From CBDUBU01 sp965365465 (GTDB taxonomy: Bacteria > Bacteroidota > Rhodothermia > Rhodothermales > DASSAV01): a DNA stretch of 20,374 nt. The position numbers were made by a program, and so were the translations under genes. Positions 14,092 to 20,374 of the stretch are shown piece after piece. The first letter of the stretch is position 1, and each line of letters begins with the position of its first letter. Location: NCBI GenBank assembly GCA_965365465.1, contig CBDUBU010000035.1:1-20374 (forward strand). Direction: 5' to 3'. The notes under the pieces are model-generated. The model did no database searches and was not told where the DNA came from. It was given only the letters and a program-made list of their open reading frames with translations.

Positions 14092-15582
14092 TCACACTCG
14101 CGTGCTATAGTTAGGAGCTTCCTTGGTAATAAAAACGTCGTGCGGATGGCTCTCGCGCACACCTGAGTCGGTAACGCGCACGAACTGCGCCTTATCATAT
14201 AGCTCATCCAATGTAGCGCACCCGCAATATCCCATAGCTGCTCGAACGCCGCCCATCATCTGATAGACGACTTCACTCAACATTCCCCCATAAGCAACCC
14301 GTCCTTCAATGCCCTCCGGAACCAGTTTCTTGATATCGTCTTCCGCATCCTGAAAATACCGATCCTTGCTGCCGGCCTGCATGGCCCCCACGGATCCCAT
14401 TCCTCTGTAGGTTTTGTACTTCCTCCCTTCGTAAAGAATGGTTTCTCCCGGGCTTTCTTCAACACGCGCAAATAATCCACCGATCATAACTGCACTCGCG
14501 CCGGCAGCTATGGCTTTCGGAATGTCACCTGTTTGCTTGATCCCTCCATCCGCAATCAACGGAACCCCTAGTGATCGAGAAACGGATGCACACTCCATAA
14601 TGGCCGTGAGTTGCGGAACCCCGACGCCGGCCACAACTCGGGTTGTACATATCGACCCGGGACCAATGCCAACCTTGACCCCGTCAGCGCCCGCTGCGAT
14701 GAGATCACGGGCCCCCTCCGCGGTAGCTACGTTGCCTGCAATAACTTCAAGTGATTCAAAGTTGGACTTAACCATCTCGACTGTTTTCAGCACTCCTTCT
14801 GAATGGCCGTGTGCTGTATCGATTGTGACGAAATCCACAGATGCATCTACCAGCGAGCTTACCCGCTCCAGAACGTCAGGCGTTACTCCTACTGCTGCGC
14901 CCACACGAAGCCTTCCGTGCTCGTCTTTGCAGGCATGTGGATACTGCCGCTTCTTTTGAATGTCCTTAAAGGTTATCAAACCTTTAAGATACCCGTCCTT
15001 ATCTACTACAGGGAGCTTCTCGATCTTATACCCTTGAAGCAGTTCTTCTGCTTTCTCAAGCGTAGTGCCGATCGGCGCTGTTATCAATCCGGTGGAAGTC
15101 ATCAACGAGCCGAGCGAGGCATGTCCATCGGTTTGAAAACGAAGGTCTCGATTCGTCACAATGCCGATAAGCCTGTTCTCATCGTCAACAATGGGTATGC
15201 CTCCAATAGAGAAACGCGCCATCAACATACGCGCCTGTCCTACCGTGTCGCCGGCTTTGAGGGTGATAGGATCCAGAATCATTCCGCTTTCCGACCTCTT
15301 CACCCTTCGCACTTCGGCCGCCTGCTGTGCTATGGTCATGTTTTTATGCAACACCCCAACCCCGCCCTCTCTTGCCATAGCAATAGCCATATTGGCTTCC
15401 GTCACTGTGTCCATTGCTGCCGATAGAAGAGGGATATTCAGTCGAATGGACCTTGTCAGCAACGTCGTTGTGCTTACCTCTCTAGGCATTACCGCAGACC
15501 GAGCCGGAATAAGCAATACGTCGTCGTACGTCAATCCCTCGTACCGAATCTTTTGAGACACTGAATTATTCTCAACCTGCAT
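14092..15582 (-). CDS. guaB: Inosine-5'-monophosphate dehydrogenase
   Basis: Oxidises IMP to XMP with NAD+, the committed step of GTP synthesis. The 496 residues carry the TIM-barrel catalytic domain split by two CBS domains (about 100-150 and 160-215). Visible motifs: the N-terminal YDDVLLIPARS, AAMDTVTE, GGVGVLHKN, the catalytic loop VGIGPGSICTTR with nucleophile C312, IADGGIKQTGDI, GGLFARVEESPGE and the mobile flap EGIEGRVAYGG. The CBS pair suggests allosteric nucleotide control, as in other IMPDHs. It lies 12 bp after the pseudouridine synthase gene and has no clear promoter of its own, so it is probably part of the minus-strand transcription unit. purC at the other end of the window is another purine gene but is not linked to it. 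Confidence 0.98.
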   Translation of the reverse strand: MQVENNSVSQKIRYEGLTYDDVLLIPARSAVMPREVSTTTLLTRSIRLNIPLLSAAMDTVTEANMAIAMAREGGVGVLHKNMTIAQQAAEVRRVKRSESGMILDPITLKAGDTVGQARMLMARFSIGGIPIVDDENRLIGIVTNRDLRFQTDGHASLGSLMTSTGLITAPIGTTLEKAEELLQGYKIEKLPVVDKDGYLKGLITFKDIQKKRQYPHACKDEHGRLRVGAAVGVTPDVLERVSSLVDASVDFVTIDTAHGHSEGVLKTVEMVKSNFESLEVIAGNVATAEGARDLIAAGADGVKVGIGPGSICTTRVVAGVGVPQLTAIMECASVSRSLGVPLIADGGIKQTGDIPKAIAAGASAVMIGGLFARVEESPGETILYEGRKYKTYRGMGSVGAMQAGSKDRYFQDAEDDIKKLVPEGIEGRVAYGGMLSEVVYQMMGGVRAAMGYCGCATLDELYDKAQFVRVTDSGVRESHPHDVFITKEAPNYSTRV

Positions 15583-15594
15583 GTCAGCACACAG

Positions 15595-16407
15595 TTATTT
15601 AAGTTTAACGAGATGCCGAAGACGCTGCACTTCATGGGGTTTCAGCTTGCGCCACTTACCTCTTCTTACACCTTCGACTGTAAGCCCTGCATAATTCACT
15701 CGCTCCAGGTGAGCCACTTCATGATTCAAAGCTTCAAACATACGGCGAATCTGTCGATTTCTGCCCTCGTGCAATTGGATCCCGACTTCGTGATGATCCG
15801 GCAGAGCGGTATAAACCGCACGATCAGCTTTTGCAAGACCATCCTCCAAAGGCACTCCGCGCAGAAGTTGGTCAATTTCATGCGGTTTGACAGATTCTCT
15901 GGTGCGAACCAGGTATAATTTCTGCGTCTCATACCTCGGATGCATCAAACGGTTTGCCAGGTCGCCGTCGTTTGTGACAAGCAAGGCGCCAACCGTGTCC
16001 CGATCCAGACGGCCTACAGGAAACAGACCATCTTTTACAGGCTGCGGCAAATCAATGAGGTCAAGAACCGTTCGTCTTCCTCGTTCGTCGCTCGTCGTTG
16101 TTATGGTGTCTGCCGGCTTGTTCAGAAGAATATAGATCAAGTCCTGCGGAGATATAACCTTCCCTCCAACCTCAACTACGTCTCCCTCTTTAATCTTGCT
16201 GCCCAGCTCAGTAACAACCTGGCCGTTCACCTTTACACGGCCCTCCTTGATCATAGCATCTGCCTTCCTTCTCGAAGAAACTCCTGCCTGTGCGATATAC
16301 CTGTTGAGACGCATATCGCTGGAATCCGTCGCACCCCTTTCTTTGCTTCTTACTTGCTGCGCTCTCCCCGCAAGAGAAGCTTTCCCTTTTTTCTTGTCAG
16401 AACCCAT
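15595..16407 (-). CDS. RluB-type 23S rRNA pseudouridine synthase
   Basis: RsuA/RluB/RluE-family enzyme that converts uridine to pseudouridine in rRNA (RluB acts at 23S U2605 in E. coli numbering). The 270 residues comprise a lysine- and arginine-rich tail (1-30), an S4 RNA-binding domain (32-79, MRLNRYIAQAGVSSRRKAD) and the catalytic domain with VGRLDRDTVGALLVTNDG (131-148, catalytic D135; the usual tyrosine is R136), then the late motif LHEGRNRQIRRMFEAL. The gene order scpA-scpB-rluB is common in bacteria and supports RluB. The basic tail could be skipped if translation starts at the internal ATG at 16314; neither start has a strong ribosome binding site. Confidence 0.92.
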   Translation of the reverse strand: MGSDKKKGKASLAGRAQQVRSKERGATDSSDMRLNRYIAQAGVSSRRKADAMIKEGRVKVNGQVVTELGSKIKEGDVVEVGGKVISPQDLIYILLNKPADTITTTSDERGRRTVLDLIDLPQPVKDGLFPVGRLDRDTVGALLVTNDGDLANRLMHPRYETQKLYLVRTRESVKPHEIDQLLRGVPLEDGLAKADRAVYTALPDHHEVGIQLHEGRNRQIRRMFEALNHEVAHLERVNYAGLTVEGVRRGKWRKLKPHEVQRLRHLVKLK

Positions 16408-16453
16408 AGTGTCTTAATATGCAGAAGGCACATCCTGATGGTTGTGCCTTGTT

Positions 16454-17133
16454 CTAATCTCCTTCAGCGCCATTGTTAACGATCTTTACTTCAGAGTGTT
16501 CTAGCGAAGATTTCGGCTTGATTCCCAGCAATGCTGCCTGGTCATGGCTGAAAGCGCCATCGAGGAGCAAATCCTCCAGATCTTTTAACTTCGGCAATTC
16601 ATCGATGCTGCCCAACCCGAATTCCTCCAGAAACCGACTGCTTGTCTGTAGAGCAGCGGACGCCCTACCGACTCTCCCCGCCCGGCAAGATCAATCAATC
16701 CCCCCTCCAAAAGTTTTCGGATTGCGTAATCAGAATCTACACCGCGTATGAAGTCCACCTCTGGTTTGGATACTGGTTGTTTATATGCAATAACGGACAA
16801 CGTCTCCATCAGAGAACGTGACAGCTTACGGCTCCGATCTTCCGAAAACATCTCTTTGAGGTAAGGAGCAACTTCCGTTATCGTGGCCATCCGATACCCT
16901 CCCCCCCATCTGTAAATCCGGAGGCTGCATCCGGACGAATCGTAAAGTTTATTCAGATGCTTTATAACCTCCCCTATAAGCTCTGCTGTGGGCGCCTCCT
17001 GCCCCGACACCCGCATATATATACGTGCAATCTTATCCGCCGTCACCGGCTCATTCGCGGCAAAGATCAATGCCTCCGTAACCTGACGCAACTGTTCCTC
17101 CTCGCCCTCCAACCTTCTCTGTGCTGAAGTCAT
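16454..17133 (-). pseudogene. scpB: Segregation and condensation protein B, interrupted by a one-base frameshift
   Basis: ScpB, with ScpA, forms the kleisin-associated part of the SMC condensin complex that compacts and segregates the chromosome. From the ATG at 17133 the frame encodes the two winged-helix domains, including SVIAYKQPVSKPEVDFIRGV, then LLEGGLIDLAGR and GRPLLYR. After GRPLLYR it leaves the family sequence and hits a stop at 16585 (182 residues). The next frame resumes exactly there and reads TSSRFLEEFGLGSIDELPKL, the expected ScpB end, running on to a TAG at 16454-16456. One missing base near 16640-16648 explains this; restored, the protein would be 226 residues. There is no slippery heptamer, so programmed frameshifting is unlikely. 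It could be a sequencing or assembly error rather than a true mutation. It starts 10 bp after scpA. Confidence 0.9.
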
Positions 17134-17143
17134 GGTTGTCTAC

Positions 17144-17932
17144 TTACTGATCAAGCCCCACTTCACGCTGGATTACACCATCGTTGCTAGAGATCCCGGA
17201 GGAAAATTGCACGTTTTTATCCATCCGATCCATAAAAAAAAGTTCATGTCCGCTATGAACGAAAAGCTTTAGCTTGCTCCGCCTGACCAATTCGAGCACA
17301 GCCAGAAAAGAGACGATAACAAACTCCTTTGAAAATCCGCGCATCAGTTCATGGAAAGCCGTTCGCCCCTTCGAACATACCTCTTTAAGAATGTATACCT
17401 GTTGTTCTTCGACAGAATACATGAAACGGGATACTGTGTGCAGCGGCTCCTCCGAAGGCTTGCTTAACAACCTCGAAATTGATGACACAAGGTCAAACAC
17501 CGATACCCGCAACACAGGTTCTGCCTCATAAAACTGCTCAGTTCCGGGAAGTACTTCCAGCCCACGTGTGAAATGTTCAGATCGCAACTCGTGCATGTTC
17601 ATCAACTTGGTTGATGCCTCTTTGTACCGAACATACTCCAGCAAACGATCAACCAATTCACGACGGGGATCCTGGAACTCGTCTTCCTCTCCAGTTTCCT
17701 GCACTGGAAAAAGCATCCGCGCCTTCAGGTTAATCAGAAGAGCAGCCATGTAGATGAAATCTCCGGCTTTATCAAGGTCTACCTCTTTTAGCAGCCTGAC
17801 ATACTCAAGAAACTCGTCCGCGATTTTCGCAATGGGAATATCGTGGATATCGAGTTCGTCTCGCTGAATGAAAAACAACAGGAGGTCGAGCGGGCCTTCA
17901 AAATCCTGGAGTTGAACACGATACGTATCCAC
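17144..17932 (-). CDS. scpA: Segregation and condensation protein A (kleisin)
   Basis: The kleisin subunit that bridges the SMC heads in bacterial condensin. The 262 residues show the characteristic N-terminus DFEGPLDLLLFFIQRDELDI followed by IPIAKIADEFLEYV, then the helical FIYMAALLINLKARMLFP segment, a variable acidic linker (about residues 80-100) and a C-terminal winged-helix region ending near VVSFLAVLELVRRSKLKLF. The start is GTG at 17932; GGGTGA lies about 8 bases upstream. scpB follows after 10 bp, the usual operon arrangement. Confidence 0.96.
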   Translation of the reverse strand: MDTYRVQLQDFEGPLDLLLFFIQRDELDIHDIPIAKIADEFLEYVRLLKEVDLDKAGDFIYMAALLINLKARMLFPVQETGEEDEFQDPRRELVDRLLEYVRYKEASTKLMNMHELRSEHFTRGLEVLPGTEQFYEAEPVLRVSVFDLVSSISRLLSKPSEEPLHTVSRFMYSVEEQQVYILKEVCSKGRTAFHELMRGFSKEFVIVSFLAVLELVRRSKLKLFVHSGHELFFMDRMDKNVQFSSGISSNDGVIQREVGLDQ

Positions 17933-17960
17933 TGACGATCACCCGGAAACTGCATATTCG

Positions 17961-18890
17961 CTATAGCTTAACACCGTCTTTTTTAAACCATGCTACCGTA
18001 CGGTCCAGGCCCTCCTCTAATGCAACTGTAGGTTTCCAGCCAAGTTCTTTTTGACTGTGCGCAAATCCAAGTACGCTGCGACGCTGTTCACCTGGCTTTC
18101 CTTCTGCGTGAAGCTCTTGTATGTCTGGATTGGCAAACCGTTTGATCGTCTGAAAAAGTTGGATGACGGTCGTTTCCACCCCAGTTCCAACGTTGAATAT
18201 TCCTGATCCGGAATAATCCAGTGCATTCATGTTAGCTCGCACCACGTCTCCAACGTATACGTAATCGCGTGTCTGAAGACCATCCCCGTTGATTAAAGGC
18301 TGCTCACCTCGCAGCATCCTCTCCGTGAAGATGGCTACAACGCCGGCCTCTCCATGCGCATTCTGCCGGGGCCCATATACGTTAGCATAGCGAAGCGCTA
18401 CATACGATATGCCATATTGCTTCTGATAATAATGAAGGTACTTTTCAGTAGTCAGTTTGGTAATTCCATAGGGAGACAGCGGGCGCAGCGGGTGCTGCTC
18501 ATCCTGAGGCGTGTACTCCGGCTCGCCATATATAGCGCCTCCTGTAGAGGCAAATACCACTTTCTCCAACCCATTGCTGCGGCCCGCCTCCATCAGGTTC
18601 AGAAAACCTGATACATTCACTCCGGCATCAAATGCCGGGTCTGCTACGGATTTCCGCACATCCATCTGCGCCGCATGATGGACCATGATCTGGAATCGAT
18701 GACGCTGGAACAGTTCGACGATCTCAGGATCTCTGATGTCAATATCATGAAACGATACGCCCTCTGGAAGATTATCCTTCTTGCCTGAAGAAAGATTATC
18801 CACCACATGTACTTCATGACCGCGATCCAGCAGCGCATCTGCAACGTGGGAACCAATAAAACCTGCCCCACCGGTAACTAGAATCTTCAT
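17961..18890 (-). CDS. NAD-dependent sugar-nucleotide epimerase (GalE-like, extended SDR)
   Basis: Probably interconverts UDP-hexoses at C4, or is a related nucleotide-sugar epimerase or dehydratase, supplying sugars for glycans. The 309 residues have the NAD-binding VTGGAGFIGSHVADAL (5-20), D31 in VVDNLSSG, the HHAAQMDVRKSV segment, the catalytic ASTGG (114-118), Y141 and K145 in SPYGITKLTTEKY, and RYANVYGPRQ. These are standard for extended SDR epimerases; the substrate cannot be fixed from sequence. It is 78 bp after the M16 peptidase gene and 28 bp before scpA. It may supply activated sugar for the GT4 and GT-C glycosyltransferases further down the same strand, which is an inference. Confidence 0.9.
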   Translation of the reverse strand: MKILVTGGAGFIGSHVADALLDRGHEVHVVDNLSSGKKDNLPEGVSFHDIDIRDPEIVELFQRHRFQIMVHHAAQMDVRKSVADPAFDAGVNVSGFLNLMEAGRSNGLEKVVFASTGGAIYGEPEYTPQDEQHPLRPLSPYGITKLTTEKYLHYYQKQYGISYVALRYANVYGPRQNAHGEAGVVAIFTERMLRGEQPLINGDGLQTRDYVYVGDVVRANMNALDYSGSGIFNVGTGVETTVIQLFQTIKRFANPDIQELHAEGKPGEQRRSVLGFAHSQKELGWKPTVALEEGLDRTVAWFKKDGVKL

Positions 18891-18968
18891 TTCCCTATAG
18901 ATTAAGAGTGAAACAAGGACTTGATCAAAGCTGGTTGGCCAAGCCGGCCACTGTAAGGCCCTCTCTGC

Positions 18969-20234
18969 TTATGCCTGACCTTTAGGCAAGAGCACAGTAG
19001 TAGAGAATTGGTCCGGCCGGAAAAGCTCCTCTGCAACCTGCTGCACATCCTCCGCACACACCCTGTCAATTTCTGCGATAATTTCGTCTAGTGACAAATA
19101 GCGCTCAAAGTACAGTTCCTGTCGTCCGATTCGCATCATACGGTTGCTCATACTTTCAAGCCCTAACATGATGGAACCCTTTACCTGATTCTTGGCCTGA
19201 TTGAGCGTACGCTGGCTGACTGGCTTATCGACCAACTTGTCAAGTTCGCGGAAGATAAGCTTTTTTGCACGGTCGATTTTGGATGCATCAGTGCCCATGT
19301 AAACCCCAAAGTCGCCTGCATCTCCATGCATGTTCATAAACGAATACACGTTATAGCAGAAACCGTATTTCTCCCTGATGTTCTGATTCAGTCGGCTGGA
19401 CATCCCACCTCCGAGAAGCGTATTCAACACAGATAGCGTTGTCCGCTTCGGATGATGAACATCGTAAGACCTGGTCCCAAGCACCAGATGAGCCTGCTGC
19501 ATAGGACGCTCCGCTACGAGTTCCGCCGGATAATATCCGTTGACAGGGCTTCGGTAAGCTGAACCTTCATCGCGCGTGGCTCCATGAAAAATCCGTTCAG
19601 CCGCTTTTACTACTTCATCGTGATCTGCATTTCCTGCAACAGCAAGCACGATTCTGTCGGTAGTATAATGACTGTTCAGGTACGAAAGGAGTTGTTCGCG
19701 CGTGAATGCCTTCACCGTTTCCGGGAAACCTATAATGGGCCTGCCCAGGCCATGGTCTTTGTAAATAACCCCGTCGAATATGTCAAACACATAATCTTCG
19801 GGTGCATCTTCGTACATCTTCATTTCCTCCAGCACCACGTCTTTTTCCTTTTCGAGGTCCTTCACAGGAAAGCTGGGTTGCAAAATGAGGTCGCATACGA
19901 CATCAATTGAACGTGCGAGGTGCTCATCCAGGGCGCGGGCATAATAGCAGGTGTACTCCTTGCTGGTAAAAGCATTGAGGTATCCACCCACGGATTCCAT
20001 ACGCTGAGCAATGTGGAACATCCGCCGCCGTTCGGTGCCCTTGAACACCATGTGCTCGATGAAATGGCTGATGCCACTTTCATCTACGGCCTCATCACGG
20101 CTGCCCGTGAAAACCCACACCCCCACGGAAACTGATCTTACCGACGGAATCGTTTCCGAGATTACGCGAACACCGTTAGGCAAGCGCGTCTTTCGGAAAA
20201 CAGGAAGTTTGTCTTCGATGATGAGTTTCTTCAT
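18969..20234 (-). CDS. M16 family zinc metallopeptidase (YmxG/MlpA type)
   Basis: A pitrilysin/mitochondrial-processing-peptidase-like protease of 421 residues. The inverted zinc motif is HFIEH (57-61) with the distal ligand E137 in VVLEEMKMYED, 76 residues after the second histidine as expected. The N-terminus KTRLPNGVRVISE and the later YGFCYNVYSF, LGGGMSSRLNQNIREK are typical of this group, so the active-site half and the second homologous half are both present. The frame is open to an ATG at 20330, but that extension runs back through a terminator hairpin (20275-20310), so the ATG at 20234 is the better start. In Firmicutes a peptidase of this type is encoded near pnp, which fits the RGG-like gene end just upstream. 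Confidence 0.93.
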   Translation of the reverse strand: MKKLIIEDKLPVFRKTRLPNGVRVISETIPSVRSVSVGVWVFTGSRDEAVDESGISHFIEHMVFKGTERRRMFHIAQRMESVGGYLNAFTSKEYTCYYARALDEHLARSIDVVCDLILQPSFPVKDLEKEKDVVLEEMKMYEDAPEDYVFDIFDGVIYKDHGLGRPIIGFPETVKAFTREQLLSYLNSHYTTDRIVLAVAGNADHDEVVKAAERIFHGATRDEGSAYRSPVNGYYPAELVAERPMQQAHLVLGTRSYDVHHPKRTTLSVLNTLLGGGMSSRLNQNIREKYGFCYNVYSFMNMHGDAGDFGVYMGTDASKIDRAKKLIFRELDKLVDKPVSQRTLNQAKNQVKGSIMLGLESMSNRMMRIGRQELYFERYLSLDEIIAEIDRVCAEDVQQVAEELFRPDQFSTTVLLPKGQA

Positions 20235-20274
20235 AGGGCCAATATATACTTCTCTTGCAAACACATGATTACAT

Positions 20275-20310
20275 AAAAGGCGAGAGCCACCTCGAGCAGC
20301 CCCCGCCTTT
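20275..20310 (-). terminator. Rho-independent terminator of the upstream minus-strand gene
   Basis: On the minus strand a 12-bp stem (positions 20310-20299 pairing with 20287-20276, including two G-U pairs) encloses an 11-base loop and is followed by TTTT. It lies 26 bp after the stop of the partial gene at the window edge and 41 bp before the M16 peptidase start. It would end transcription of the upstream gene or attenuate read-through into the peptidase gene. Confidence 0.7.
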
Positions 20311-20336
20311 ACTGTCGGGACTAGATTCACTATTGC

Positions 20337-20374
20337 CTACCGGCTTCCGCCCCCCCGCCGTCCACCATCCCGGC
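20337..20374 (-). CDS. C-terminal tail of an RGG-rich protein (5' partial), possibly polynucleotide phosphorylase
   Basis: On the minus strand the frame entering from the window edge reads RDGGRRGGGSR and stops at a TAG at 20337-20339, followed 26 bp later by a terminator hairpin. Arginine/glycine-rich tails of this kind are found on RNA-binding proteins such as PNPase, DEAD-box helicases and some RNA chaperones. The M16 peptidase downstream makes pnp a reasonable guess, since the two are neighbours in several bacterial groups. Only about 11 residues are visible, so both the coding call and the identity are tentative. Confidence 0.4.
   Translation of the reverse strand, partial: RDGGRRGGGSR

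Noticed and set aside
15940..16479. A 179-residue open frame on the plus strand
   Set aside because: It is antisense to the pseudouridine synthase, whose motifs are intact; its composition is that of a shadow frame.
16585..16650. Programmed ribosomal frameshifting in scpB
   Set aside because: No X-XXY-YYZ slippery heptamer at the junction and no obvious downstream structure; ScpB is not known to use frameshifting, so a base deletion or sequence error is simpler.
18936..18950. A TGGCC/GGCCA hairpin between the M16 peptidase and epimerase genes as a possible terminator
   Set aside because: Arms of only 5 bp and no T-run on either side; it could be chance in a GC-rich patch.
20235..20330. A 32-residue N-terminal extension of the M16 peptidase
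   Set aside because: It runs through a terminator hairpin and has no protease-family resemblance or signal-peptide pattern.

Overview
The window is a gene-dense bacterial chromosome segment with no gene-free stretch over about 150 bases. I see no rRNA, tRNA, CRISPR array or insertion sequence. Gene content and protein style suggest a member of the Bacteroidota in the broad sense, most likely the Rhodothermota/Balneolota side. The hints are a fused two-domain CrtYc-CrtYd lycopene cyclase next to a CrtO-type carotenoid oxidoreductase (the combination expected for Salinibacter-like keto-carotenoids), an Sde182/DUF1593-type protein end, a long-form PurC, and several starts without a strong Shine-Dalgarno sequence. 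This placement is an inference; no marker gene in the window settles it.

Left part (1-9372), genes on both strands. The 3' end of a DUF1593/Sde182-like protein (+) meets purC (-). purC lies downstream of a LacI-family regulator and a ThiD-like protein that has lost its catalytic motif, all on the minus strand. A 145-bp divergent region with a perfect 25-bp palindrome separates these from an MsmK/UgpC-type sugar ABC transporter ATPase (+), which has no permease next to it. A solo tyrosine recombinase (+) with its own promoter-like leader follows, then kynB (-). Divergent from kynB is a tight plus-strand cassette, crtO-like, crtYcd (lycopene cyclase) and miaA, with a 5-nt gap and then a 4-nt ATGA overlap.

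Right part (9351-20374), all minus strand. Reading in the direction of transcription: a probable RGG-tailed protein end at the window edge with a hairpin terminator, an M16 zinc peptidase, a GalE-like epimerase, scpA, scpB, an RluB-type pseudouridine synthase, guaB, an M24B aminopeptidase P, a GT4 glycosyltransferase, an RsbW-like ATP-binding protein, and a membrane GT-C glycosyltransferase fused to a SAM methyltransferase. Gaps after the peptidase are 10-78 bp, so much of this may be co-transcribed. It mixes chromosome segregation (ScpAB), ribosome modification, GTP synthesis, peptide turnover and surface glycan or lipid glycosylation.

Points most worth a second look: (1) scpB is interrupted by a one-base frameshift near 16640-16648, and the missing C-terminus is fully present in the neighbouring frame; (2) the GT-C glycosyltransferase/methyltransferase fusion, encoded with an RsbW-like protein and a GT4; (3) the catalytically degenerate ThiD-like protein beside a LacI regulator; (4) the palindrome between that protein and the orphan sugar ATPase. 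I found no clear undescribed defence or mobile system. Items 2 and 3 are the best candidates for unstudied biology.
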